Positions 1 through 7,143 of a DNA stretch of 64,000 nucleotides are shown here, one piece after another. Under the pieces are notes generated by a model. The model made no database searches. It had not been told where the DNA came from and saw only the letters and a list, made by a program, of their open reading frames with translations. Source of the stretch: CADCWN01 sp046328475. Its GTDB lineage: Bacteria; Chloroflexota; Chloroflexia; Thermomicrobiales; CADCWN01. The number at the start of each line of letters is the position of its first letter. Within the stretch, counting starts at the first letter, position 1. The stretch covers positions 1-64,000 of the forward strand of contig JAXLWN010000012.1 in the NCBI GenBank assembly GCA_046328475.1, given 5' to 3'. The position numbers were made by a program, and so were the translations under genes.

Positions 1-724
1 CGTCTTTTGCCTCCTCCTCGGCAATGATCCGATTGCAAAGATCGACACATTCGTTGCAGATGATGACCCCTTTTGGCCCGGCGATCATGCGTCGGATTTG
101 GTGGCTGTGCTTGCCGCAGAACGAGCAGATATGGTCCTTGAACTCCCGCTTCTCGGTCATCCCTTCCTCCTTCCCGAGCGCCTGGAGACGATGCCGTAGC
201 GTCTCGCGGGCCTTGTGGAGCCGCGTTCTGACCGTGCCCACCTGGATGCCAAGCTGTGTGGCTGTCTCGGCGTAGGTAAGTCCGGCAAGATAGAAGAGTT
301 GCACCGCCCTGCGCTGGCCATTCGGCAATGCCTCGACCGCTTCGCGCACCTGCGCTGCGAGATCAGCCGCCTCGACGCTCGCTGCCAGATCGATCTCCTG
401 ATCGGCCCACCCGCGCGCCTCCGCCAAGCCGTCCCAGGAGGACTCACCAAGATGCTTCCCGCGCGCCAGATCGCGGCAGACATTGACGCCGATTCCCGCT
501 AACCACGGCCCAAACCGTTCGGCATCTCGCAATCGGTCGAGTTGCGACGACGCCCGCAGAATAGCCTCCTGCGCCGCATCCTCGGCAAGCGTGTCATCCC
601 TGAGCATCCGGCGACAGATTGCGATGAGTAACGGCCAGTGGCGCGCGATTAGCAACGCAAACGCCGCGTCGTCGCCGCGCCGCGCACCTTCAACCAGCGT
701 GCTGTCGTGCCCGTCTGCCAGCAA
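1..724 (-). CDS. ECF sigma factor fused to a ClpX-type C4 zinc finger (3' end outside window)
   Basis: Reads as one open frame from a TTG at 724 (GGGGGA seven bases upstream) to the window edge. Residues 1-188 are an extracytoplasmic-function sigma-70: a region 2 helix with AEDAAQEAILRA and a region 4 helix-turn-helix with LTYAETATQLG and VGTVRTRLHKAR. The frame then continues without a stop into a module beginning MTEKREFKDHICSFCG, with CSFC and CNEC pairs, matching the zinc-binding domain normally found at the N-terminus of ClpX. The ATG at 160 also has a good GGAGG ahead of it, so the zinc-finger part could be made separately as well. The C-terminal continuation is not visible. Sigma and zinc-finger identities are clear; the function of the fusion is unknown. 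Confidence 0.8.
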   Translation of the reverse strand, partial: MLADGHDSTLVEGARRGDDAAFALLIARHWPLLIAICRRMLRDDTLAEDAAQEAILRASSQLDRLRDAERFGPWLAGIGVNVCRDLARGKHLGESSWDGLAEARGWADQEIDLAASVEAADLAAQVREAVEALPNGQRRAVQLFYLAGLTYAETATQLGIQVGTVRTRLHKARETLRHRLQALGKEEGMTEKREFKDHICSFCGKHSHQIRRMIAGPKGVIICNECVDLCNRIIAEEEAKD

Positions 725-757
725 GGATGCTCCCCCTGGTACTCGCCCATCGTCGAA

Positions 758-786
758 TAGTCGCAGCCGAGGGGAAAGATGTTACC
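758..786 (-). promoter_or_regulatory. Putative ECF-type promoter of the sigma gene
   Basis: On the minus strand, GGTAAC (786-781) and CGACTA (763-758) are separated by 17 bases and lie about 34 bases before the TTG start. AAC-type -35 and CGnCTA-type -10 boxes are typical of ECF promoters, so self-activation is plausible. This is pattern-based only. Confidence 0.4.
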
Positions 787-807
787 CTACACCCGGAAAT
801 GAACGCG

Positions 808-821
808 GTATTCCAAAATAC
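808..821. promoter_or_regulatory. Inverted repeat ahead of the toxin-antitoxin pair
   Basis: GTATT and AATAC flank a four-base CCAA centre, 24 bases before the toxin ATG and in the divergent gap with the sigma gene. TTCCAA (811-816) and TAGGCT (834-839) are 17 bases apart and could be a weak promoter overlapping it. It could be the operator bound by the downstream HTH antitoxin. Confidence 0.35.
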
Positions 822-845
822 TCATGTTCGTGCTAGGCTTTGCTT

Positions 846-1229
846 ATGAGTGGCCCGGATGGGTGGGTGATCGAGTTCTACGTGGCTGACAATGGCGAAA
901 GCCCGGTAAGGGCGTTCCTTGCTGGCCTCGATGCGAAGACGCAGGCGCGTTTCCTTTGGTCGCTCGAACAACTCCGCATCCGCAATGTGCAAGCCCGCCC
1001 GCCGCTCGTGCGGCATCTCGAAGACAAGCTGTGGGAACTGCGCGAAGAGAGCGGCACGAATATCTATCGTCTCCTGTATGTCTTCTTCACCGGGCGGCGC
1101 ATCGTCATCCTGCACGGTTTTCAGAAGAAGACGCAGCGGACGCCTCGCCGCGAAATCGAGACCGCATTAGCTCGCATTGATCGCTTTGTCGCCCTGGAGG
1201 AAGCCCAGAAAGGGGAACGTCATGAATGA
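846..1229 (+). CDS. HigB/RelE-type toxin (phage-derived Gp49-like family)
   Basis: 127 aa. The sequence begins GWVIEFYVADNGESPV and contains the family signature LWELREESGTNIYRLLYV followed by IVILHGFQKKTQRTP, the usual ribosome-dependent RNase fold of HigB/Gp49 toxins, with the basic C-terminal strand and helix. ATG 846 is preferred over TTG 840 because AGG lies eight bases upstream. Its last eight bases overlap the following HTH gene, giving toxin-first order as in higBA. Family members cleave mRNA on the ribosome and are held inactive by the antitoxin. Confidence 0.85.
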   Translation: MSGPDGWVIEFYVADNGESPVRAFLAGLDAKTQARFLWSLEQLRIRNVQARPPLVRHLEDKLWELREESGTNIYRLLYVFFTGRRIVILHGFQKKTQRTPRREIETALARIDRFVALEEAQKGERHE

Positions 1230-1560
1230 AGGGCAGCGCAGCTACCAGGAGTGGCGCGATAACTTGCTGGCTGATCCAGAGTTCTGCGCACTCTATGAAG
1301 AGGAAGCCGCGAAAAAGGAACTATGGCTCCAACTCGTCGAAGCCCGCCAGCAAGCTGGCCTGACGCAGGAACAGATGGCCGAACGGCTCGGCGTGACCCA
1401 ATCGCAGGTTGCCCGCATCGAGAAGAAAGGCTACGAATCGTATACATTGACCACGTTGCGGCGCTACGTTCAGGCACTCGGACAGGACTACCGACTCGAA
1501 GTTACCATCGCGCACATCGCGCATCCAGAACGGTCAGTCGAATCTGCTGCGACATCCTGA
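1222..1560 (+). CDS. XRE-family HTH antitoxin (HigA-like)
   Basis: 112 aa starting at ATG 1222, eight bases inside the toxin end, with GGGGAACG just before it. The middle holds a Cro/cI helix-turn-helix: EARQQAGLTQEQMAERLG then VTQSQVARIEKKGYES. It probably neutralises the toxin and represses the shared promoter, where an inverted repeat is present at 808-821. The extreme C-terminus (HPERSVESAATS) looks like run-on. The stop lies four bases before the next ATG, so ccmB may be translationally coupled. Confidence 0.85.
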   Translation: MNEGQRSYQEWRDNLLADPEFCALYEEEAAKKELWLQLVEARQQAGLTQEQMAERLGVTQSQVARIEKKGYESYTLTTLRRYVQALGQDYRLEVTIAHIAHPERSVESAATS

Positions 1561-1564
1561 CCAG

Positions 1565-2236
1565 ATGCAATCCTACTTCCGGAAAGTCTGGGCCATCGCC
1601 CGGAAAGATCTGCTGATCGAACTCCGCAGCCGCGACGTGATCTCGTCGGCGGTGGTCTTCACGCTGCTGGTGCTGCTGATCTTCAACTTCGCGCTCGACC
1701 TCACCGGCGACGTGGTGCGCGCGGTCGCACCCGGCGTGCTCTGGGTCACCTTCATCTTCGCCGGGATGCTCACCCTCGGGCGCACTTTCGCGCGCGAGCG
1801 CGAGCGCGGCGCGTTGCAGGGTCTCCTGCTCGCCCCGCTCGACCGGGGGGCGCTCTTCCTCGCCAAGCTGCTCGTCAACCTCATCCTGCTCGGCATCGTC
1901 GAGGCGGCGGCGTTGCCCGCTTTCGTCGCCCTCTACAACCTCAACCTGCGCCCCATCCCGGTACTCGCGGTCGTCCTCCTCGGCACGCTCGGCTTCGCCG
2001 CCGTCGGCACCCTCTTCGCCGCCGTCGCCGCCAACACGCGCGCCCGTGAGGCGTTGCTACCGTTGCTCCTCTTCCCGGTCCTCGTCCCCGTCATCATCGG
2101 CGCGGTGAAAGCCACCGGCGAGACCCTCCCCGGCACCCCGGCCGCCGGTCCCCCCTGGCTCAACCTCCTGATCGCCTTCGACGCCATCTTCCTCGCCCTC
2201 GCGTACCTCCTCTTCGAGTATGTGATCGAGGAATGA
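1565..2236 (+). CDS. ccmB: Heme exporter permease CcmB
   Basis: 223 aa, the normal CcmB length, with about six membrane segments. The N-terminus VWAIARKDLLIELRSRD followed by a long hydrophobic helix is the family hallmark, and LTLGRTFARERERGALQGLL is the conserved cytoplasmic loop. CcmB is the membrane subunit of the CcmABC complex in system I cytochrome c maturation. No ccmA, ccmC or other maturation gene is seen in the window; the gene sits directly behind the toxin-antitoxin pair, so its partners must be elsewhere or lost. Confidence 0.9.
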   Translation: MQSYFRKVWAIARKDLLIELRSRDVISSAVVFTLLVLLIFNFALDLTGDVVRAVAPGVLWVTFIFAGMLTLGRTFARERERGALQGLLLAPLDRGALFLAKLLVNLILLGIVEAAALPAFVALYNLNLRPIPVLAVVLLGTLGFAAVGTLFAAVAANTRAREALLPLLLFPVLVPVIIGAVKATGETLPGTPAAGPPWLNLLIAFDAIFLALAYLLFEYVIEE

Positions 2237-2239
2237 CGA

Positions 2240-2515
2240 CGATTGAACCGCCAAGACGCCAAGACGCCAAGGACGAGGCGAGAGGAGTGAGGAGAGAAGA
2301 GAGTGGAGAGAAGAGAGAAGGGGGCGGATGCTGATCACAGCGCAGCATCCACCCTTTCCCCTCTTTCCCCACTCCCTGTCTCTGCGTCATCCGCGTCCTC
2401 TGCGGTAAATCCGTCTCTCTGTGTCTCTGTGATCTCTATGTCCTCTGCGGTTTATTCGTCATCCTTCTTGGCGCTCTTGGCGTCCTTGGCGTCTTGGCGG
2501 TTTTTCGTATACTAC
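2240..2515. repeat. Degenerate CGCCAAGA / CAGAGGACA repeat island
   Basis: The gap begins with three CGCCAAGAC-type units (2243-2275) and ends with the inverted partner CCTTGGCGTCTTGGCGG (2487-2503). Between them is a purine-rich tract (GAGAGGAGTGAGGAGAGA) followed by pyrimidine-rich CTCTGCGTCA and CTCTGTGTCTCTG units, so the whole block could fold back on itself. Related tracts lie at 39,140-39,250 and 53,520-53,720. No gene is seen. Confidence 0.7.
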
Positions 2516-2523
2516 CGATGCCC

Positions 2524-2560
2524 GGCGACTGACGACTGACGACTGGCGACTGACGACTAC
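2524..2560. repeat. Heptamer tandem array (GACGACT type)
   Basis: About five imperfect copies of the seven-base unit GACGACT/GACGACTG directly before the radC ribosome-binding site (AGGAGGT). Confidence 0.75.
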
Positions 2561-2576
2561 GCCCAGGAGGTCACCC

Positions 2577-3284
2577 ATGCGCGAGGCCAGACCGCTCTAT
2601 CGGCTGACGATCAAGGAGATGCCCGCCGACGAGCGACCGCAGGAGAAGATGAAGCTGCGCGGTCCGGGTAGCCTCTCCACCGGCGAGTTGATCGCGATCA
2701 TCCTGCGCACCGGCCTGCCTGGTGAGACGGTGGTGGATATCGCCCAGCGCCTCCTCGTCAATCACGGCGGCCTGCTCGGCCTCAGCCGCGCCGACTACGG
2801 CGATCTTTGCAAGGAGCGCGGCCTCGGCGAAGTGAAAGCGGCCAAGTTGCTCGCCTGCGTCGAACTCGCGCGCCGTCTCGCGCTGGAGAAGCCCGACGAG
2901 CGGATGCGCATCCAGTCCCCCGAGGATATCGCCGCGATCCTCTCCTCCGAGATGGCCGCGCTCGACCAGGAGGAGTTGCGCGTCGTCCTGCTCAACACCA
3001 AGAACGAGGTGCTGCGCGTCGTCACCGTCTATCGCGGCTCGGTCAACGCCGCGCAGATCCGCGTCGCCGAAGTGTTTAAGGAGGCGGTGCGCCAGAACGC
3101 CCCCTCGCTCGTCGTGGCGCACAACCACCCCTCCGGCGACCCCACCCCCTCCGCCGACGATGTCGCCGTCACCCGCGAACTGGTCAAGGCCGGGCAACTG
3201 CTCGACATCGAAGTCCTCGACCACCTCGTGATCGGCGACGGGCGGCACGTGAGTTTGCGTCGCAAGGGGCTCGGGTTTTCGTAG
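2577..3284 (+). CDS. radC: DNA repair protein RadC (JAB/MPN domain)
   Basis: 235 aa with AGGAGGT just upstream of ATG 2577. The N-terminal third is the helix-hairpin-helix UPF0758 part (RGPGSLSTGELIAIILRTG; KERGLGEVKAAKL). The C-terminal JAMM-like metalloprotease fold carries the motif HNHPSGDPTPSADD plus a preceding glutamate-containing helix, so the metal site looks complete. Named for an old repair phenotype that is not secure; biochemical role remains uncertain. Flanked by repeat arrays on both sides, so probably monocistronic. Confidence 0.93.
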   Translation: MREARPLYRLTIKEMPADERPQEKMKLRGPGSLSTGELIAIILRTGLPGETVVDIAQRLLVNHGGLLGLSRADYGDLCKERGLGEVKAAKLLACVELARRLALEKPDERMRIQSPEDIAAILSSEMAALDQEELRVVLLNTKNEVLRVVTVYRGSVNAAQIRVAEVFKEAVRQNAPSLVVAHNHPSGDPTPSADDVAVTRELVKAGQLLDIEVLDHLVIGDGRHVSLRRKGLGFS

Positions 3285-3285
3285 T

Positions 3286-3377
3286 GCGGAATGCGGAATG
3301 CGGAATGGGCGCGGCGGCGTTACCATCTATGCGGACGGGCACATACCTTGGCCTGCCCGAACTTTGAACTTTGAACC
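3286..3377. repeat. Two short heptamer arrays in one gap
   Basis: Three GCGGAAT units (3286-3307) immediately after the radC stop, and GAACTTT units (3359-3377) before the lipoate ligase gene. The two arms have different units and are not complementary. Confidence 0.7.
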
Positions 3378-3391
3378 CGGAACAGTGATGC

Positions 3392-3673
3392 ATGCACGGA
3401 GAGTATAAAGTCCCCGGCGGCAAACTGGTCGTCGCCGATTTTGCGGTTGAGGCTGGCGCTTTGCGCCGGGTTCGCGTCAGCGGCGACTTCTTCCTCTACC
3501 CGGACGAGGCGCTAGCGACGATCGACGGTGCGCTCGAAGGCGCGCCGATCTCCGACGACGAGGCGGCGCTGGCGGCGCGGATCGCGGCTGCCCTCGCGCC
3601 GGATGTGACGATGCTCGGCTTCTCGCCCGAAGCGGTGGCGAAGGCGGTGCGCCGTGGGCTGGGGGACGCATGA
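3392..3673 (+). CDS. Lipoate-protein ligase accessory (C-terminal) domain as a separate protein
   Basis: 93 aa. It opens with EYKVPGGKLVVADFAV, the signature of the small C-terminal domain of LplA, and ends with a short helical part (FSPEAVAKAVRRGLGDA). In E. coli this domain is fused behind the catalytic domain; some archaea encode it separately, and both parts are then needed to activate free lipoate to lipoyl-AMP. Here it precedes and overlaps the catalytic gene by four bases (ATGA), suggesting equal production and complex formation. Confidence 0.8.
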   Translation: MHGEYKVPGGKLVVADFAVEAGALRRVRVSGDFFLYPDEALATIDGALEGAPISDDEAALAARIAAALAPDVTMLGFSPEAVAKAVRRGLGDA

Positions 3674-4488
3674 GCGCCGAGGGCAGCGCGAGGCTGCAGC
3701 ACGACCTTCAGGTTGCGCGCGAGCGCTGGGCGGGACTCGGCTGGCAATTGCTGGCCGAGGAGCCGCTGTCGCCCGCGCAGAACGTCGCGCTCGATTCGGT
3801 GCTGCTCAAGCGCATCGGCGACGAGACGCGCCCGCCGACCCTGCGCTTCTGGTACTGGGATGCCTCGGCGGTGATCATCGGGCGCTTCCAGTCGGTGCAG
3901 AACGAGGTCGATACCGACGAAGCGACCGCCCGCGACGTGACGGTGGTGCGGCGCACAAGCGGCGGCGGCGCGATGTTCGTCCAACCCGAGGCGACGATCA
4001 CCTACTCGCTCTACCTGCCCGATCGCCACGTCGAAGGACTCTCCTTCGCCGATTCCTACGCCGCGCTCGATAGCTGGGTCGTCGCCGGGTTGCGCGACCT
4101 CGGCGTGGATGCCTGGTACGTGCCCCTGAACGACATCACCTCCGCCGAGGGGAAGATCGGCGGCGCGGCCCAGGCGCGGCGCAACCACGCCGTGCTGCAC
4201 CACACCACCGTTTCCTACGAGATGAACCCCGACGAGATGGTGCGCGTCCTGCGGATCGGCCGTGAGAAGTTGAGCGACAAGGGGATCGCCAGCGCCGCCA
4301 AGCGCGTCAGCCCACTGCGCCGCCAGACCGACCTGCCGCGCGCCGTCATCCGCGACCACCTGATCGCCACCTTCCGCGATACCTTCGGCCTGACCGAGAG
4401 CACCCTCACCTCCGACGAGCGCGCCGAAATGGACGATCTCGTCCGTACGCAATTCGCCACCGATGCCTGGACGCACGATTTGCCCTGA
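3670..4488 (+). CDS. lplA: Lipoate-protein ligase A, catalytic subunit (biotin/lipoate ligase fold)
   Basis: 272 aa. Visible family motifs are VVRRTSGGGAMFVQ (nucleotide and lipoate pocket), GKIGGAAQARRN (with the lysine that binds lipoyl-AMP) and AVLHHTTVSYE. It lacks the C-terminal accessory domain, which is supplied by the overlapping upstream gene. Expected to attach lipoate to E2 and H-protein domains in the cytoplasm. Octanoyltransferase activity (LipM-like) cannot be excluded, but the paired accessory domain favours a true ligase. Confidence 0.85.
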   Translation: MSAEGSARLQHDLQVARERWAGLGWQLLAEEPLSPAQNVALDSVLLKRIGDETRPPTLRFWYWDASAVIIGRFQSVQNEVDTDEATARDVTVVRRTSGGGAMFVQPEATITYSLYLPDRHVEGLSFADSYAALDSWVVAGLRDLGVDAWYVPLNDITSAEGKIGGAAQARRNHAVLHHTTVSYEMNPDEMVRVLRIGREKLSDKGIASAAKRVSPLRRQTDLPRAVIRDHLIATFRDTFGLTESTLTSDERAEMDDLVRTQFATDAWTHDLP

Positions 4489-4692
4489 AACTGGGCGCAA
4501 TCGTACGCCCACAATCGCCCCTACTTGTGATTGTTCCCCCTCGCCGCGCGTTCATGAAAGCAGCGACTTGACCGGGCGCGTTGAGCGCGTACAATCGCCC
4601 TATCCTGCGATGATGCGGGCGGTGCAGGGAGCAGCGCGAACGGATCGTGTCCGTTTGCGCCGCATGTTGCCAGAAGCAGATGGAGGCAAAAC

Positions 4693-4899
4693 GTGGCCGA
4701 TTTTCTTCACGACGTTGGTCTATCGGTGGCCTGGGCCGTGATCGGTGTCGTCCTTCTCTTCCTCGCGACATTGGCGTTCGATGCGCTCCATCCGATGAAG
4801 ATCCGGCACATGATCGAGGAGGGCAACATCGCCGCCGGCATCGTGCTCGGCTCGGTCGCGATCGCCATGGGCCTGATCATCACCGCCGCGCTCAGCTAG
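4693..4899 (+). CDS. Small DUF350 (UPF0719) membrane protein
   Basis: 68 aa from GTG 4693, with GGAGG six bases upstream (4682-4686). Two hydrophobic helices flank a polar loop with the family pattern HPMKIRHMIEEGNIAAGIVLG. Full-length DUF350 proteins often carry two or more such repeats, so this is a minimal one-repeat form. Function unknown. A strong hairpin follows at 4915-4949. Confidence 0.8.
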   Translation: MADFLHDVGLSVAWAVIGVVLLFLATLAFDALHPMKIRHMIEEGNIAAGIVLGSVAIAMGLIITAALS

Positions 4900-4914
4900 G
4901 CGGGCGCGCTCGGG

Positions 4915-4949
4915 TTCGCGGGGGCGACGCGATGCATCGCCCCCGCGAA
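4915..4949. terminator. 13-bp perfect hairpin after the DUF350 gene
   Basis: Arms TTCGCGGGGGCGA and TCGCCCCCGCGAA enclose a nine-base loop, 15 bases after the stop. There is no T-tract, so it may be a terminator-like or RNA-stabilising hairpin. Confidence 0.55.
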
Positions 4950-4993
4950 TCGTCATGGATCTGTGGGAATCAGCGCAACTTGTGAGGGACAAT

Positions 4994-5052
4994 TCCTAGT
5001 CCGCGCAGGCGGACTTTGCGGCGAAGCCTTCAGCCGGGACTTCAGTCCACCG
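4994..5052. repeat. Dispersed palindromic repeat (AGTCCGCGCAGGCGGACT family)
   Basis: AGTCCGCGCAGGCGGACT is a near-perfect palindrome, followed by GCGGC, GCCTTCAGCCGG and GACTTCAGTCC. Related copies are at 22,655-22,770 and, inverted, at 63,027-63,085; a weaker one lies near 59,055. Confidence 0.75.
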
Positions 5053-5059
5053 GCCCAGG

Positions 5060-5455
5060 CTACCGCGCCACGATCAAGCCAACCGCCTCGGGTTCTTCGA
5101 CCTCGTCGCAGTCGTCGCCCAGCCAGGCCGCGCCATAGTCGCGCATCGTCTCAATAATCGGCAGCAGCGCGCGGCCCTTCTCGGTCAGCGAATACTCGAC
5201 GCGCGGTGGCACCTCGGCGAAGCAATCCCGCGCGATGATCTGCTCGGCTTCCAGATACTTCAGCCGCTCCGAGAGCGTCTTGGGGCTGATCCCGGCCAGC
5301 GAGCGTTCGAGCTCGCTGAAGCGGCATTCGCCGCGCGCCAGGTCGCGGATGATGAGCGGCGTCCACTTGTTGCTGATGATCTGCGCCGTCCGCGCGACGG
5401 GGCAGCCGAAGCGATCGACCGCGCCGCGAGCCATCCCCGCCATCTTCCCTGCCAT
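5060..5455 (-). CDS. HxlR-family transcriptional regulator
   Basis: 131 aa. The winged-helix HxlR domain is complete: RFGCPVARTAQIISNKWT with the conserved cysteine, then LIIRDL, FSELERSLAGISPKTLSERL (recognition helix) and YSLTEKGRALLPII. HxlR proteins often sense electrophiles or aldehydes through this cysteine. Its own promoter overlaps a perfect inverted repeat (5525-5540), consistent with autoregulation. It is convergent with the DUF350 gene and divergent from argG; no target gene is obvious. Confidence 0.9.
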   Translation of the reverse strand: MAGKMAGMARGAVDRFGCPVARTAQIISNKWTPLIIRDLARGECRFSELERSLAGISPKTLSERLKYLEAEQIIARDCFAEVPPRVEYSLTEKGRALLPIIETMRDYGAAWLGDDCDEVEEPEAVGLIVAR

Positions 5456-5524
5456 CCCCGCGTCCTCGCCTGCCGCACCGCCGCTTGTGCCGATAACGAT
5501 GCGCGAAACACCGATTGGGAGCCA

Positions 5525-5564
5525 ATACTTTCTGAAGTATAGCAGCCGTATTTGACAGCGTAAA
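5525..5564 (-). promoter_or_regulatory. hxlR promoter with overlapping operator palindrome
   Basis: On the minus strand TTTACG (5564-5559) and TATACT (5541-5536) are spaced by 17 bases. The inverted repeat ATACTT-TCTG-AAGTAT (5525-5540) covers the -10 box, an ideal position for repression by the HxlR protein encoded 70 bases downstream. Confidence 0.65.
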
Positions 5565-5600
5565 GCAACGTTCCTATAGTTCCCGGAGATGTGGGAGGTT

Positions 5601-5628
5601 GGCTGTCAGCCGTCGGCTGCTGACAGCC
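5601..5628. repeat. Perfect 10-bp hairpin upstream of argG
   Basis: GGCTGTCAGC and GCTGACAGCC flank an eight-base loop, about 55 bases before the argG start. It could be a transcript hairpin or a short member of the inverted-array family. No arginine-specific site is recognised. Confidence 0.5.
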
Positions 5629-5683
5629 TAACAGTGTGGGCGGGAATTGCACGGCATAACCGCACGATGTTGATGAGGGTGGG

Positions 5684-7024
5684 ATGAGTCATATTCTCCA
5701 ATCGATCCCCGTGGGCGAGCGCGTCGGGATCGCCTTCTCGGGCGGTCTGGACACCAGCGCCGCGATGTACTGGATGCGCCAGAAAGGCGCGACCCCATAC
5801 GCCTACACCGCCAATCTGGGGCAGCCCGACGAAGAAGACTACGACGCGATCCCCCGGCGCGCGATGGAATGCGGGGCCGAGCAGGCCCGCCTGATCGAAT
5901 GCCGCCCGCAACTGGTGCGCGAGGGCCTGGCGGCGCTGCAATGCGGCGCGTTCCACATCTCCACAGCGGGCGTGCCCTACTTCAACACCACGCCGCTCGG
6001 TCGCGCGGTGACCGGCACGATGCTGGTCGGCGCGATGAAAGAGGACGATGTCCACATCTGGGGCGACGGCAGCACCTACAAGGGCAACGACATCGAGCGC
6101 TTCTACCGCTACGGCCTGATGGTCAACCCGGAGTTGCGCATCTACAAGCCCTGGCTCGATCAGACCTTCATCGATGAGTTGGGCGGCCGACAGGAGATGT
6201 CGGAGATGCTCGAACGCGCGGGCCTCGGCTACCGGATGTCGAAGGAGAAGGCCTACTCGACCGACTCGAACATCTGGGGGGCCACGCACGAGGCGAAGGA
6301 TCTGGAGTTCCTGAACACCGGGATCAAGATCGTCGCGCCGATCATGGGTGTCTCCTTCTGGCGCGACGATGTCGCCATCCCCGCCGAGACGGTGACCATC
6401 GAGTTTGAGAACGGTCTGCCGGTCGCGCTCAACGGCCAGCGCTTCGACGATCCGGTCGAGATGGTGCTGGAAGCCAATCGCATCGGCGGGCGGCACGGCC
6501 TGGGCATGAGCGATCAGATCGAGAATCGCATCATCGAGGCGAAGAGCCGTGGCATCTACGAGGCACCGGGCATGGCCCTCTTCTTCATCGCCTACGAGCG
6601 GCTGATCTCGGGTATCCACAACGAGGGCACCATCGAGCAGTACCACTCCCTGGGCCGTCGCCTCGGCCGGTTGCTCTACGAAGGGCGCTGGTTCGATCCG
6701 CAGGCGATGATGCTGCGCGAGACGTTGCAGCGCTGGGTGGCCTCGCCGATCACCGGCGTCGTAACGGTCGAACTGCGGCGCGGCAACGACTACTCGATCC
6801 TCGACACCACCAGCCCGAACCTCACCTACAAGCCCGAGCGCCTGACCATGGAGAGCGGCGATTCCGCGTTCGGGCCGGGCGACCGCATCGGCCAGCTGAC
6901 GATGCGCAACCTGGATATCGCGGACAGCCGCGGAAAACTCTTTGTCTACGCCAACGCCGGGCTGCTCGGGCCGTCGACCTTCGAGGGCATGCGCCTGCTC
7001 GATGACGGGGAGAAAGAGTCGTGA
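5684..7024 (+). CDS. argG: Argininosuccinate synthase
   Basis: 446 aa, the length of the E. coli-like (type 2) subgroup. The ATP pyrophosphatase loop AFSGGLDTSAAMYWM is intact at residues 17-31, and YTANLGQPDEEDYDAIP and GNDIERFYRYG carry citrulline/aspartate contacts. It joins citrulline and aspartate using ATP in arginine synthesis. No other arg gene is adjacent; the next gene is separated by a 120-base inverted heptamer array, so the gene is probably transcribed alone. Confidence 0.96.
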   Translation: MSHILQSIPVGERVGIAFSGGLDTSAAMYWMRQKGATPYAYTANLGQPDEEDYDAIPRRAMECGAEQARLIECRPQLVREGLAALQCGAFHISTAGVPYFNTTPLGRAVTGTMLVGAMKEDDVHIWGDGSTYKGNDIERFYRYGLMVNPELRIYKPWLDQTFIDELGGRQEMSEMLERAGLGYRMSKEKAYSTDSNIWGATHEAKDLEFLNTGIKIVAPIMGVSFWRDDVAIPAETVTIEFENGLPVALNGQRFDDPVEMVLEANRIGGRHGLGMSDQIENRIIEAKSRGIYEAPGMALFFIAYERLISGIHNEGTIEQYHSLGRRLGRLLYEGRWFDPQAMMLRETLQRWVASPITGVVTVELRRGNDYSILDTTSPNLTYKPERLTMESGDSAFGPGDRIGQLTMRNLDIADSRGKLFVYANAGLLGPSTFEGMRLLDDGEKES

Positions 7025-7127
7025 GTCGTGAGTCGTGAGTCGTGAGTGGGCTACGCGGGGCTGGGACTCAAATCTGAGCCACCAGCCAGAAGCAAGATTC
7101 TCACGACTCACGACTCACGACTTACGC
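7018..7127. repeat. Inverted heptamer arrays between argG and corA (GTCGTGA type)
   Basis: Four GTCGTGA units start inside the last bases of argG (7018-7048), and the complementary CTCACGA units lie at 7100-7127. The arms can pair over more than 20 bases around a 50-base loop. Confidence 0.8.
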
Positions 7128-7143
7128 CTGGAGCGGAGCTACC

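Noticed and set aside
2524..2560. Short regular arrays as possible CRISPR repeats
   Set aside because: Units are 7-8 bases with no spacers and no cas genes; they are tandem arrays.
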